DNA from: Procambarus clarkii
Taxonomy: Eukaryota; Arthropoda; Malacostraca; Decapoda; Cambaridae
Direction of reading: 5' to 3'
Length of the DNA stretch: 64,000 nucleotides
Assembly (NCBI RefSeq): GCF_040958095.1
Contig: NC_091216.1
Location: 6,782,069 to 6,846,068, forward strand
Position 1 is the stretch's first letter. Each line of letters opens with the position of its first letter. Shown one piece after another: positions 11,318-23,085 of the stretch. The notes below the pieces were generated by a model. The model saw only the letters and a list, made by a program, of their open reading frames with translations, was not told the origin of the DNA and did no database searches. The translations under genes and the position numbers were made by a program.

Positions 11318-11512
11318 CAGCTGGTGCCTGCCTACCATGCCAGCTGCTGCCTGCCAAGCCAGCTGCTGCCTGCCAAGCCAGCTGCTGCCTGCCAAGCCAA
11401 CTGCTGCCTGCCAAGCCAGCTGCTTCCTGCCAAGCCAGCTGCTGCCTGCCAAGCCAGCTGCTGCCTGCCAAGCCAGCTGCTGCCTGCCCAGCCAACTGGT
11501 GCCTGTAGACAG
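11318..11512. repeat. 19-bp minisatellite, about 10 near-identical copies, locus 3
   Basis: Unit CCAAGCCAGCTGCTGCCTG (19 bp), much more homogeneous than loci 1 and 2. Open frames of 60-165 codons in several frames are repeat by-products. Confidence 0.95.
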
Positions 11513-11563
11513 CAGTCTAAAACAGTAGACTGTTTTCCCTGTCTACTACATTTATTTCTCACT

Positions 11564-11566
<3 letters not shown>

Positions 11567-11650
<84 letters not shown>
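11567..11650. repeat. (CA)n microsatellite
   Basis: About 40 uninterrupted CA dinucleotides. Confidence 0.98.
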
Positions 11651-11654
<4 letters not shown>

Positions 11655-11670
11655 ACATAGTAGGGATCCT

Positions 11671-12592
11671 TACCCATGGCCCTAACATGGGTAAGGAACT
11701 ACCTTACAGGAAGGAGTCAGAGAGTTACGGTAAGGGGCGAGAAGTGGGACTGGCGAACAGTAATGAGTGGAGTACCTCAAAGATCGGTGCTGTGACCAAT
11801 TCTATTTCCAATATACGTTAACGATATGTTTACAGGAGTAGAATCCTATATGTCGATGTTCGCGGATGACGCAAATTTGATGAAAAGAGTTGTGACAGAT
11901 GAGGATTGTAGGATCGTCCAAGAGGACCTGAACAGGTTGCAGAGATGGTCAGAGAAATGCCTACTGGAGTTCAACACGAGCAAATGTAAAGTAATGGAAA
12001 TGGGACTAAGTGATAGGAGACCAAAGGGACAGTACACAATGAAGGGGAACTGCCTACCTGTGACGACGCGAGCAAGAGACCTGGGTGTGAACGTAACACC
12101 TAATCTAACTCCTGAGGCACATAAAAATAGGATATCGACAGCAGCGTACTCTACACTGGCAAAAGTTAGAACATCATTCAGAAACCTAAGTAAGGAGACA
12201 TTTAGGCCACCTTACACTGCCTACGTGAGGCTAGTCTTAGAGTATACCGCCCCATCATGGAGTCCCCACCTGACGAAACACATAAGGAAACTAAAAAAAA
12301 ATTCAGAATAGGGGGGATATGACAGGAAGGTATAAAATACTCAGGGGGATTTGACAGAGTGGACATAGACGAAATGTTCACACGAAATAGTAACAGAACG
12401 AGGGGACATGGATGGAAGCTGGAAACTCAGAAGTCACAGAGATGTTAGAAAGTTTTCTTTTAGCGTGAGAGTAGTGGGAAAATGTAATACACTTAAGGAG
12501 CAAATTGTGGAAGCAAATTCTATTCATAATTTTAAAACATGGAATGATAGGGAAATAGGACCGATGGCTCGAAAGGCGGGATCCAAGAGTTA
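11671..12592 (+). pseudogene. LINE reverse transcriptase, C-terminal half (CR1/L2-like), decayed
   Basis: This is the 3' portion of a non-LTR retrotransposon ORF2 (target-primed reverse transcription). The RT fingers/palm motif GVPQRSVL-stop-PILFPIYVNDM lies at about 11771-11828, with a TGA at 11793-11795 that is otherwise in frame. Next comes the catalytic box SMFADD (about 11856-11873; F/Y-x-D-D), then EDLNRLQRWSEKC and KCKVMEMG. The thumb/connection region reads RARDLGVNV and LVLEYTAPSWSPHL. After a break near 12300, the C-terminal tail RDVRKFSFSVRVVGKCNTLKEQ continues in another frame to a stop at 12590-12592. The endonuclease and N-terminal RT are absent (5' truncation). The 3' untranslated sequence contains CTCGATCCTGCAGACAC. 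LINE assignment is firm; the clade is inferred from the motif style. Confidence 0.85.
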
Positions 12593-12599
12593 ATGCTCG

Positions 12600-12826
12600 A
12601 TCCTGCAGACACAAATAGGCGAGTACAAATAGGTGAATACACACAAATCCCCAGGAAGTAGCCCATAGCAGCTGTCTAACTCCCAGGTCCCTATTTACTG
12701 CTAGATGAACAGGTGATCAGGGTGAAAGAAACTGCCCATTTGTGTCTACCTCGGCCAAGAATCGAGTCCGGGCCCTTAGGACTACGAACCCCAAGCGCTA
12801 TCCACTCAGCCACGACTCGCATTGGG
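12600..12826 (-). mobile_element. tRNA-derived SINE
   Basis: Read on the minus strand it begins with a tRNA-like head. It has an A-box-like TGGCTGAGTGG (complement of 12802-12812) and a B-box-like GGACTCGATTCT (complement of 12759-12770), the two internal RNA polymerase III promoter elements. A body containing CACCTGTTCATCTAGCAG and a tail with ATTCACCTATTTGTACTC follow. The tail meets the 3' end of the plus-strand LINE head to head. It cannot fold into a full tRNA cloverleaf as far as I can see, so it is a SINE rather than a tRNA gene. Confidence 0.65.
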
Positions 12827-12843
12827 TGGGGGGGGGGGGGGGG
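12827..12843. repeat. Poly-G run
   Basis: About 15 consecutive G next to the SINE head. Length is likely to be unreliable in sequencing. Confidence 0.9.
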
Positions 12844-13069
12844 AGCCGTGTGAGGAAGCTCGCTAATACTCCAAGGTTCTCCCAATATACTGCCAGGTGT
12901 GGACGAGTGTGAGACCTTCACCGCTACCAGCAGCACCTCGTACAAGCACAGTACGCCAGCAGAGTACATGCACTCTGTAGATCAGAGTGCATGAGTACTG
13001 GAACGTGTGTTGATTAACACCTGACCAATCTAAGTGCACAGTTTGTGATGTTCATTTATTTGTCTCTCA

Positions 13070-13908
13070 ACATGTAGTTCTCAGTGATGTGACACATATA
13101 GTTCTCAGTGATGTGACACATATAGTTCTCAGCGATGTGCCACATATAGTTCTCAGTGATGTGACACATATAGTTCTCAGTGATGTGACACATATAGTTC
13201 TCAGTGATGTGACACATATAGTTCTCAGTGATGTAACACATATAGTTCTCAGCGATGTGACACATATAGTTCTCAGTGATGTGACACATACAGTTCTCAG
13301 TGATGTGACACATATAGTTCTCAGCGATGTGACACATATAGTTCTCAGTGATGTGACACATATAGTTCTCAGTGATGTGCCACATATAGTTCTCAGTGAT
13401 GTGCCACATATAGTTCTCAGTGATGTGACACATATAGTTCTGAGTGATGTGACACATATAGTTCTCAGTGATGTGCCACATATAGTTCTCAGTGATGTGA
13501 CACATATAGTTCTCAGCGATGTGACACATATAGATCTCAGCGATGTGACACATATAGTTCTCAGCGATGTGACACATATAGTTCTCAGCGATGTGACACA
13601 TATAGTTCTCAGTGATGTGACACATATAGTTCTCAGGGATGTGCCACATACAGTTCTCAGTGATGTGCCACATACAGTTCTCAGGGATGTGCCACATACA
13701 GTTCTCAGTGATGTGCCACATACAGTTCTCAGGGATGTGCCACATACAGTTCTCAGTGATGTGCCACATACAGTTCTCAGTGATGTGCCACATACAGTTC
13801 TCAGGGATGTGCCACATACAGTTCTCAGTGATGTGCCACATACAGTTCTCAGTGATGTGACACATATAGTTCTCAGTGATGTGCCACATATAGTTCTCAG
13901 CGATGTGC
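13070..13908. repeat. 24-bp minisatellite, about 35 copies
   Basis: Unit ACATATAGTTCTC then AGTGATGTGAC, 24 bp, so frames stay in register and read THIVLSDV on plus and MCHITENY on minus as false 280-300 codon ORFs. Variants sort by position: ACATATAG units fill most of the array, while CCACATACAG units occupy about 13641-13850. There GGGATG and AGTGATG units alternate, a 48-bp higher-order pattern. Confidence 0.95.
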
Positions 13909-14027
13909 CAGCCACACCAGAGGCAGGTGGTGGAGGCTGAGAAAGATGGACCAGATGATGACCTAATCATTAATCCTTGCAGTATTAATTGTAAGACAAC
14001 GAGTGTCTCACTTGTTGATTGTTGCTC

Positions 14028-14168
14028 AGTTATGATGAGTGTATGTCATTACTTATCAGTAGTGATGAGTGTATGTTATTATTCATCATTAGTGATGAGT
14101 GTATGTCATTACTTATCAGTAGTGATGAGTGTATGTCATTATTCATCATTAGTGATGAGTGTATGTCA
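14028..14168. repeat. 30-bp tandem repeat, about 5 copies
   Basis: Unit ATGAGTGTATGTCATTAC then TTATCAGTAGTG. Alternate copies have TTATTCATCATT, so the true period is 60 bp in two subunits. It follows the 24-bp array after about 120 bp of unique sequence. Confidence 0.85.
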
Positions 14169-14417
14169 GGGGATCAGGTATTTGCCAGTGGTTGACGTCG
14201 TCAATATAAGCGGTAGTGTGATGTATGAAAATGCTCTGGCTTCCTGTCCCCCGACACAATGAATTAATAATTATTATTATCTCTCCTCTGCGATTTCGCT
14301 CTTTTGATATCAATGTCGAGTTACCCAAAGCTTCCTGTATATTATGTTACTGTTAAACATGTGGTGATTCTTAAACTTGTTTCCGTGACTCCGCTGCCAA
14401 GTCTTGCTACTGACCTT

Positions 14418-14702
14418 AGGTGCCCCTTAACACCTATTGGGTGGTTTGGTGCCCCTTAACACCTATTTGGTGGTTTGGTGCCCCTTAACACCTATTTGGT
14501 GGTTTGGTGACCCATGAATCACCTATTAGGTGGTTTGGTGCCCTTAATCACCTATTAGGTGGTTTGGTGACCCTTAATCATCTATTTGGTGGTTTGGTGA
14601 CCCTTAACCACCTACTTGGTGGTTTGGTGACCCCTTAATCATCTATTTGGTGGTTTGGTGACCCTTAACCACCAACTTGGTAGTTTGGTGACCCCTTAAT
14701 CA
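14418..14702. repeat. 29-31-bp tandem repeat, about 9 copies
   Basis: Unit CCCTTAACACCTATT then TGGTGGTTTGGTG, with CACCTATTAGG and CATCTATTTGG variants. The CACCTA...TAGGTGG portion is self-complementary in several units. Confidence 0.85.
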
Positions 14703-14720
14703 CACGGGTGCTTGCTGTCT

Positions 14721-14788
14721 GTACTCACCTAAAAACTCACTTAAATGAGCTTGCAGGATCGAGCGCTAGCTCTTGAGCCAAATATGTT
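14721..14788 (-). mobile_element. Fragment of a LINE 3' tail
   Basis: The reverse complement contains CGATCCTGCAAGCTC and GGTGAGTACAGAC, matching the 3' tail style of the LINE at 12590-12650 (CTCGATCCTGCAGAC, GGCGAGTAC). Only the terminal ~70 bp remain. Confidence 0.55.
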
Positions 14789-15589
14789 GTTGACTATTTG
14801 GCTTGTACAGTCTATACCTTCCATGCCATATAAACCTATTAAGTCACAATACCAATAAATTATGAATTATTTGAATCTTTCACATTACTTTCTCTGCAGT
14901 CATGACCTTGCGGAACCAAAGTGAGTCTCGACCAGGTGAATACGTGTCCAAGGACGACTATTCACACCGATTCCCACTCAACTAGTGTACTCAAGGGAAA
15001 AAAAACATTCCTCTGCTACTTACTCCATCTTGATAGTTTATGGGAGTCCTTTGTCATACGAAAGTTGATTACGTTGCATGAAATTGCAGTCAGAAGAATG
15101 TAATATTGACATCTTGTGCATATCAGGAGCTAATTTGCATTCTTACAACAACGTCAACACATTTTTGCACTAAATTGTTCTGAAAATGTATGTAATTAGA
15201 GAGCATTATTCAGATGCTTCACACCTTGTTATGAATGCACCACAGGCGCGTACATAACAGGTTTATGTTGGTGTTACGTTAACGCGTAATGATGACGTGA
15301 CGTAAACACAAAAGTGCCTAGAGAGTGTCACGTTAGCAGGTCACCCCAGCGTGGAGGCGTGAGAGATGCAACCCGCCGGGGCAAAGATCCCTGGAAACAC
15401 AAACCGAAACTGTCTCTATTTTCCGCTTGTTACAACTTGTAATAAAGTTGTTACATCTTGGCTTAACGTATTTATGACGTATTAGAACGTTGTTACAACT
15501 TGCTATATTGGTTGTTATAACTGGTTAGGAGGTGTTAAACTTATTCGGACGTTGTACCAACGTTGTAGTTTCGGTGTGTGTTTGACGGG
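14789..15589. other. No gene recognised
   Basis: AT-rich sequence with scattered GTTGTTACAACTTG-like imperfect repeats at 15420-15530. No domain or RNA gene seen. Confidence 0.35.
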
Positions 15590-16462
15590 ATGTCCCGGTG
15601 GGTGAGGTCCCGGTGAGTGAAGTCCCAGTGGGTGAGGTCGTGGTGGGTAAGGTCGTGGTGGGTGAGTTCCCGGTGGATGAGGTCCTGGTGAGTGAGGTCC
15701 CAGGGGGTGAGGTCCCGGTGGGTGAAGTCCCGGTCGGTGAGGTCCCGGTGGGTGAGGGTCTAGAGGGTGAGGTTCCCAGTGAGTGAGGTCCCGGTGGGTG
15801 AGGTCCCAGTGAGAGAGGTCCCAGTGGGTGAGGTGCCGGTGGGTGAAATCTCGGTGGGTGAGGTCCCGTTGGGTAATGTCCCGGTGGGTGAGGTCCCAGT
15901 GGGTGAGGTCCCGGTGGGTGAAATTTCGGTGGGTGAGTCCCAGTGGTTGAGGTCGTGGTGGATGATGTCCCGGTGGGTGAGGTCCCGATGCAACCTGTCC
16001 TCTTAAAAAGAACGTCGCTTTTGGCCGTTTGCCCGTATGGCCGAATTTGGACGTAATTTGAAATTGAAAAAAATATGAAAATAAATTTGGGATTTTTTTT
16101 TTTCAACAACAGTAAGTTAAGGGTCCTCTGATAGGTTAGGTGGGCAGGAAATTCTCATAAAGTTTCAAAACGTTATGAAAAACGTTAATTTAAAGTGTCC
16201 TCTTATAACCTCTGCGCGTACGCCGGACGACTCAAATAGAAAACGGAACAGAACGTCACTTTTGTGAGTGGATTTCATTTCAAATTACGTCCAAATTTGG
16301 CCATAGTGCGCATACCAGCCAAAAGTGACGTTCTTTTTTAAGAGGACGGGTTGCAACCCCCGATGAGTGTGGTCTCGGGGGGTGAGGTCCTTGTGGGTGA
16401 GGTGGTAATGAGTGAGGTCCCGGTGGGTGAGGATCCGGTGGGTGAGGTCCCAGTGTTTGAGG
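15590..16462. repeat. 15-bp minisatellite, split by a MITE
   Basis: Unit GTGAGGTCCCGGTGG (15 bp), about 26 copies at 15590-15990 and about 6 more at 16366-16462. It reads VGEVP on plus and TGTSP on minus, giving false short ORFs. The interruption is the element at 15991-16358. Confidence 0.9.
15991..16358. mobile_element. MITE with ~80-bp inverted repeats inserted in the 15-bp array
   Basis: The left end (GTCCTCTTAAAAAGAACGTC, GGCCGAATTTGGACGTAATTTG) is the reverse complement of the right end (CAAATTACGTCCAAATTTGGCC, GACGTTCTTTTTTAAGAGGAC with small gaps). CCCGATG occurs immediately outside on both sides (15984-15990 and 16359-16365), compatible with a 7-bp target duplication. Its origin in the array is uncertain because array units also contain CCCG. 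There is no coding capacity, so it would need a transposase from elsewhere. Confidence 0.8.
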
Positions 16463-17909
<1,447 letters not shown>

Positions 17910-17935
17910 TATATATATATATATATATTTATATA

Positions 17936-18342
17936 TGTCGTACCTAGTAGCCACAACGCACTTCTCGGCCTACTATGCAAGGCCCGATTTGCCTAATAAG
18001 CCAAGTTTTCATGAATTAATATATTTTCTCAAATTTTTTTCTTATAAAATGATAAAGCTACCCATTTCATTATGTATGAGGTCAATTTTTTTTATTGGAG
18101 TTAAAATTAACGTAGATATAGACCGAACCTAACCAACCCTACCTAACCTAACCTAACCTATCTTTATATGTTAGGTTAGGATAGGTAGCCGAAAAAGTTA
18201 GGTTAGGATAGGTAGCCAAAAAAGTTAGGTTAGGTTAGGTAGGTTAGGTAGTCAAAAAACAATTAATTCATGAAAACTTGGCTTATTAGGCAAATCGGGC
18301 CTTGCATAGTAGGCTGAGAATTGCGTTCTGGCTACTAGGTAC

Positions 18343-18346
<4 letters not shown>
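17936..18346 (-). mobile_element. Telomere-motif MITE (family T), copy 2
   Basis: Same element in inverse orientation to copy 1 (its AACGTAGATATA block precedes the pentamers). The two copies are separated only by 26 bp of TA-rich repeat (17910-17935). CCTAA run at 18125-18160 and TTAGG runs at 18170-18250. Confidence 0.85.

Positions 18347-18403
<57 letters not shown>
18347..18403. repeat. (TA)n microsatellite, insertion site of G1
   Basis: TA repeat that continues at 24504-24527 on the far side of G1. The LTR element therefore inserted into a TA tract. A 4-bp ATAT duplication fits but cannot be told apart from the repeat. Confidence 0.9.
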
Positions 18404-18406
<3 letters not shown>

Positions 18407-19101
18407 GACGGTAACACGTTGGTGTTCGGCTGTTCAAAAGCTAGGGGTATGGCCTCGTCACATATTAACAAAAAAAAATAGAAATTCTGGAACTTCGTCT
18501 GTGGTAAGATAAGGAGAAGACACACAAAACACAAGTAAATTTTAACAATGAAATTTTAATTACGTTAAAGAAAGCAAAACATGAATAAAATGGACATACA
18601 AATTCGTATAATAAAATCAATCAAAGTAATAAGAATAATCAAATGACAAAATGAAAAGTTACGTTAAGACAAATGAACAAATAACAAGTGTATGGCAAAC
18701 AAAGTAAATAGGTGCCGGAATATTGGCTTCAAGCTATCACCTCTCTTAGTACACGTAAGCCTGGGGCTTAGTCAACCAACGAGACTTGTTAACTTGTCGA
18801 AAGCACGGGATATTCTGAGGACTGAGGTCGTGGCGGCCCCAGACATCAAGTAGTATGGTGGGTGGAGTGCAGTTACAGCTGGACTCGCAGCCAATCAGCG
18901 AGGAGCAGGCGGCAAGACAGGTAGTTTGGTGGTTCGAGGTGGAGCAGGTGTTCCTGGCTGCATACATTTTGCGCTCTGGCAAACCTTGCTGGTGTTGTCG
19001 TTGTTGGATATTTCATCCATACTAGTTTTATATAGATGTATGTATCGACGAACTTTGGAGGGAAGAGCAGGCTCAATCTCTTAAAGGAGATTATCGTCAC
19101 A
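18404..19101 (-). repeat. G1 3' LTR
   Basis: 698 bp, TGTGACG...CGTCACA. Preceded in element orientation by the tract GGCTTCGGGGGAGAGT. Confidence 0.9.
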
Positions 19102-22100
19102 ACTCTCCCCCGAAGCCTGCGGTTCTGGAAGAAGTACGTCGTTATGTGGTGGAGTAATAGATGGAGTCGCTTCTACTTCATTAACTCTGGAGAGATCATT
19201 GGCTAAGATGTTGTCGGAATCTTGGTATAGCGTGTCTCCAGGTTGAATTTCTGCAGTTAGCAAGCCCATAGTAGAAGACGTTGAGATGAGAAGTGGGCGT
19301 GCTGCAGGAGGTGTAGGGTGGTGTGGTCCGTGTTGATGGTAGACCACGCACTTTTCAGGTGTGGAGTGAAGTGCTGGAGCTTCAGGATGATGAAGAGTAG
19401 CTCCTTGCCAATTGTTCCGTAGTTCCTTGTAGCAGTAGTCGCTGACAGGGGTGTTCTCCTCGCCTCGTTGCTGCATCACGACACCACCAACGTCGGTACC
19501 ACTGGCGTCGACATGGAGGATGAAGGGCTTATCTGACGAGGTGAGAGTGGAATTAGAATATGGCCAAGGAGCACTATTATTATCCTGAAAGTATTTGGGA
19601 AGATCATTAAGGATTTCGGAATTAGAAAGCGCTGACTCCTTGTCAGTGCTTTCGGGAGGAGAAGCTGGAAAGGTCTCACTGTGGATGTAGGGTTCTGTGA
19701 AGGTAGAACAGTTAATCAGGACAGTGGGAGGAGTACCATTATATTGCTTCAGGAGGTTGACGTGGCACAGCTGGGTCTTCCGCCGCCTATCAGGAGTCTC
19801 TATAACATAGTTGTTGTTGCTTCTGCACTCTTTGACGCGGTAGGGTCCTGAAAACCTGTTTTGTAAAGGTGAACCTGGGATAGGGAAGTATGCTAGAATG
19901 AAGTCTCCTGGCTTAAATTTTCTTACTTTGCTGGTCTGGTCGTAATGAGTCTTCATCCTCTCCTGGGCTCTCAATAGATTATCATTGGCAAAACGGTGGA
20001 CTCTCTCTAGAATGTGTTGAAGGTTTTGAAGAAACTGGGGCATATTCTGATGCTCACTGAAGGTGGCATCTCGGAGAGAGTCTTTGAAAGCCTTAAGGGG
20101 AGTACGGCACTTACGGCCGTAGAGCATCTCATAAGGAGATACTCCTAGGGACTCATTGGGGAGACTTCTGTAAATACACATTATAAGGTCGATTTGCTTA
20201 TCCCAATCCTTAGAGGTTTCACTACAAAACTTTTTCAAGAGTGCTTTGATAGTCTGGTGACTACGTTCAAGAGAACCCTGTGAAGCAGGATGATAGGGGC
20301 TGGACAATACCTGTTTGATGTTGAACTCCTCCAGTGTCCTTTTGAAGAGATCACTGGTGAAGTTGGTACCACAGTCGCTCTGAATCTCCCTGGGAAATCC
20401 GTATTGAGTGAAGATCTTCAATAGATGTTTTACAACCGTAGCAGCCGTGATGTTCTTCACTGGAACTGCTATGGGAAATCTGGTGGTAGGACACAGGATG
20501 GTTAAGATATAGGCGTTACCTGAACTGGTCCGAGGTAAAGGACCAACACAGTCTATTATAAGTCTGTGGAAAGGTTCCCCAGGCACCTGTATGGGAATCA
20601 GTGGCGCTCTGGGAATGGAGATGTTCGGTTTGCCTGCCATCTGACATGTATGACACTGTTTTACGTACTGTTTGACGCTATTTACCATACCTGGCCAGTA
20701 GTAGTCTTGACGAATTCCATGGTAAGTCTTGTTGAAGCCGTAGTGGGAGAGTGCTCCGTGGGCCAGGTGTAGAATAGTGGGCCGCAGGCTGGTAGGAATC
20801 ACAAGTTGTTCGATGTTGGCCCAATCGTCCTCCTCCTTCAGTTTACTGGGTCTATATCTGCGGTAGAGCAAGTCGTTCTCTAGGAAGAACCCAGGAATAC
20901 TGTCGGGTTGAGTCTCAGCCTGGAAAAACAATGGTGTTAAAGCAAGATCTTCCCTCTGCAACTTACGGAACTCCAACTTGGTCAGATTCGGGGGTAGTTT
21001 CTGAGGGTCTTGAGGGACAGCGATAGCAGTAGAGTCAGCTGGCTGTGGACGTGCGGCTTGTGCACGGGTGGTCACGAGAACTGGAGGAGAAACTTCATCA
21101 CTCTCTTGAACCTCTGCTGGAACATACGCTAGAATAGGGTTGATTGGCACAGAGTTACACACCTGGGGTTTGTCCATGACGATTAGGTTGGTCGGTTGCA
21201 GGTCTTCTGCCAAGTCGTTGCCTAGGAGAAGTTGCACTCCAGGCATGGGAAAAAGCTTTTCCCTGACGGCGACTTGGACTTCTCCGTTCACGTAGGGACA
21301 ATCCAGGTGGACTCTGGCGAGAGGGTATGGAGTGGTAGCAGTGAGGTCAGTGATGAAGACAGTTTCTCCGGTGTAGACGATGTTGGGCACAGCCGACTTC
21401 AAGATGATCGATTGAAGAGCCGCTGTGTCCCTCAAGATCTTCAATTTGAAACGTCCCTCCGGATTTGAACCGTTGGCAGAGACAGTTCCAGTATACAGGT
21501 GGTTACTGAAAAGAGAAAGATCATTAACATTAACATCAACATTCATCACAGGCTTACCGGACTTAGGAGGAGTTGGTTTGGGTTTCTGTGGGTCAGTGGT
21601 TCCCTTGTATTGAGACTTACCACACTTGTCTATGGTATGTCCATAGAGTCTACAATACTTGCAGTACAATTGCGAGCCAGCTTGATCGGTGCTCACTTTC
21701 TCGTAACTGTACCACGACTTCTTACTGGAGGATGGTTCGGGTGTCGGCCGGTGGATGAGGCTGTAAGTGTCAGCCGACTTAGCACACTTCAGGTAGTCGG
21801 TTTCTTCTTTATCTGCTAAGTAGAGACGGACAGGAGGCGGCACACGCCTCAAGAATTCTTCAACAAGCATCAGGTTGACGAGTTCTGTAAAAGTAGAGAC
21901 ATGTTCTGCTTCCAGCCATTTCATAAAATATCTCCGTTTTGTGCTAGCAAACTCTAGGAAGGTAGTGGTACTTGCCTTCAGGTGGTCACGGAATTTCCTT
22001 CGATAACTTTCTGTGGAAAGGAGGTAGGCGTCCAACACTGCTTGTTTCAGAGTCTGGTAGTCATTCTCAGACGCAAAAGTACTGAGTGTGACTGCAGCTC

Positions 22101-22881
22101 TACCTGTAAGATGAACTCTGAGAAGTGTGGCCCATTGGTCGACAGGCCAACTGAGTTGATTAGCAAGGGTTTCAAAGGTGGTGAAAAACACATCAACTTC
22201 TGCTTCTACAAAGGATGGCATTAACTTACTTGCATGTGATATATTAAAACTGACGGGAAGATTGGCAGTAGCTTGCTGGCATTGAGCGAGGTGTGAAGTT
22301 TCCAACGTGTATTCTCGTTGACGACACTCTAGAGCCAGAGTCGCTTGTTGCTTGTCATGTTCACGTTGCATCTCCAACTCGCGTCGTTTTGTTTCAAGCT
22401 GTACTCGTTCCCGCTCCTGGAGCGTTTCAAGCTGTACTCGTTCCCGCTCCTGGAGCATTGCAACCTCACGTTCCTGGAGGGCGAGTTCACGTTCCTTGAG
22501 GGCGATTTCTCGCTCGTGTTCTTCCTTCCTCAAGGCAGTTTCACGTTCCCTGAGGGTGATTTCTCGTTCTTGTTCTTCCCTTCGTATGGCAGCCGCTTCT
22601 TTTTGCTGCTCACGTTCAATCTTGGCCAGCTCTAGTTTGAGTTTCATCGTTGCCAAGTCAGTTTTATCTGCAATATAGTAAGTTTCATGAGTTTCAGAGT
22701 CTATCTTACCTTGCTCTAAGAAATGATCCAGCAACAGATTGTGTAGGTCATTTTTGTTGGCTTGGTAGGGAACTTCTAGTTGATACTCATGTGCAAGAGT
22801 TTGTAATTCAGTTCTCTTGGCACGACTTAAAGTCCCTATTTCACCTGCTGGATCTGCACGGAAAGCTTGGAGACGAAACAT
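19081..22881 (-). CDS. G1 gag-protease-integrase polyprotein with degraded RNase H tail
   Basis: One open frame; residue numbers count from an in-frame ATG at 22965. I place the start at residue 29 (22881), because the related element B has its gag ATG in the same CACC-ATG-TTT context. Gag: a charged coiled coil of RERE/KERE repeats (about 105-220), a capsid-like region (about 249-405), and a zinc knuckle C435-x2-C438-x4-H443-x4-C448. Protease-like: LRDTA at 511-515, with A where retropepsins have D-T/S-G, and LLGND at 580-584. Integrase: zinc module H736, H741, C771, C774; catalytic D805, D864, E900 (D-E spacing 35); GPY module near 1040. The protein then jumps at about 1128-1145 directly to RNase H (D1153 in HVDAS), which is out of register by 1180 and recovers only as DNILANDLSRV. 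RT is absent. The stop lies 21 bases inside the LTR. Confidence 0.85.
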   Translation of the reverse strand: MFRLQAFRADPAGEIGTLSRAKRTELQTLAHEYQLEVPYQANKNDLHNLLLDHFLEQGKIDSETHETYYIADKTDLATMKLKLELAKIEREQQKEAAAIRREEQEREITLRERETALRKEEHEREIALKERELALQEREVAMLQERERVQLETLQERERVQLETKRRELEMQREHDKQQATLALECRQREYTLETSHLAQCQQATANLPVSFNISHASKLMPSFVEAEVDVFFTTFETLANQLSWPVDQWATLLRVHLTGRAAVTLSTFASENDYQTLKQAVLDAYLLSTESYRRKFRDHLKASTTTFLEFASTKRRYFMKWLEAEHVSTFTELVNLMLVEEFLRRVPPPVRLYLADKEETDYLKCAKSADTYSLIHRPTPEPSSSKKSWYSYEKVSTDQAGSQLYCKYCRLYGHTIDKCGKSQYKGTTDPQKPKPTPPKSGKPVMNVDVNVNDLSLFSNHLYTGTVSANGSNPEGRFKLKILRDTAALQSIILKSAVPNIVYTGETVFITDLTATTPYPLARVHLDCPYVNGEVQVAVREKLFPMPGVQLLLGNDLAEDLQPTNLIVMDKPQVCNSVPINPILAYVPAEVQESDEVSPPVLVTTRAQAARPQPADSTAIAVPQDPQKLPPNLTKLEFRKLQREDLALTPLFFQAETQPDSIPGFFLENDLLYRRYRPSKLKEEDDWANIEQLVIPTSLRPTILHLAHGALSHYGFNKTYHGIRQDYYWPGMVNSVKQYVKQCHTCQMAGKPNISIPRAPLIPIQVPGEPFHRLIIDCVGPLPRTSSGNAYILTILCPTTRFPIAVPVKNITAATVVKHLLKIFTQYGFPREIQSDCGTNFTSDLFKRTLEEFNIKQVLSSPYHPASQGSLERSHQTIKALLKKFCSETSKDWDKQIDLIMCIYRSLPNESLGVSPYEMLYGRKCRTPLKAFKDSLRDATFSEHQNMPQFLQNLQHILERVHRFANDNLLRAQERMKTHYDQTSKVRKFKPGDFILAYFPIPGSPLQNRFSGPYRVKECRSNNNYVIETPDRRRKTQLCHVNLLKQYNGTPPTVLINCSTFTEPYIHSETFPASPPESTDKESALSNSEILNDLPKYFQDNNSAPWPYSNSTLTSSDKPFILHVDASGTDVGGVVMQQRGEENTPVSDYCYKELRNNWQGATLHHPEAPALHSTPEKCVVYHQHGPHHPTPPAARPLLISTSSTMGLLTAEIQPGDTLYQDSDNILANDLSRVNEVEATPSITPPHNDVLLPEPQASGESCDDNLL
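19102..19115 (-). promoter_or_regulatory. G1 polypurine tract
   Basis: On the minus strand GGCTTCGGGGGAGAGT immediately precedes the TGTGACG LTR end, the position of the plus-strand DNA primer in LTR elements. Element B has the same CAGGCTTCGGGGGA motif at its 3' end. Confidence 0.75.
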
Positions 22882-23085
22882 GGTGAAGTTAGCAAAATAA
22901 ATGTACAACGAATATACCGTTATAGTGAATGTCAGAAACAGGACAACGGGGCAACTGGTACCCATCCTGTGGTATCTTTAACAATTAAAGTTAAGTACAA
23001 GGTGTTAAATGATTAATTTAAATCAAGGGCGCAGGAAATCTTGTACCCGGTACTCATGTAAGTGGATAAGGGCAAGAAAATCCTA

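Noticed and set aside
13056..13970. 300-codon open frames on both strands
   Set aside because: 24-bp minisatellite; all frames are periodic with 8 residues.
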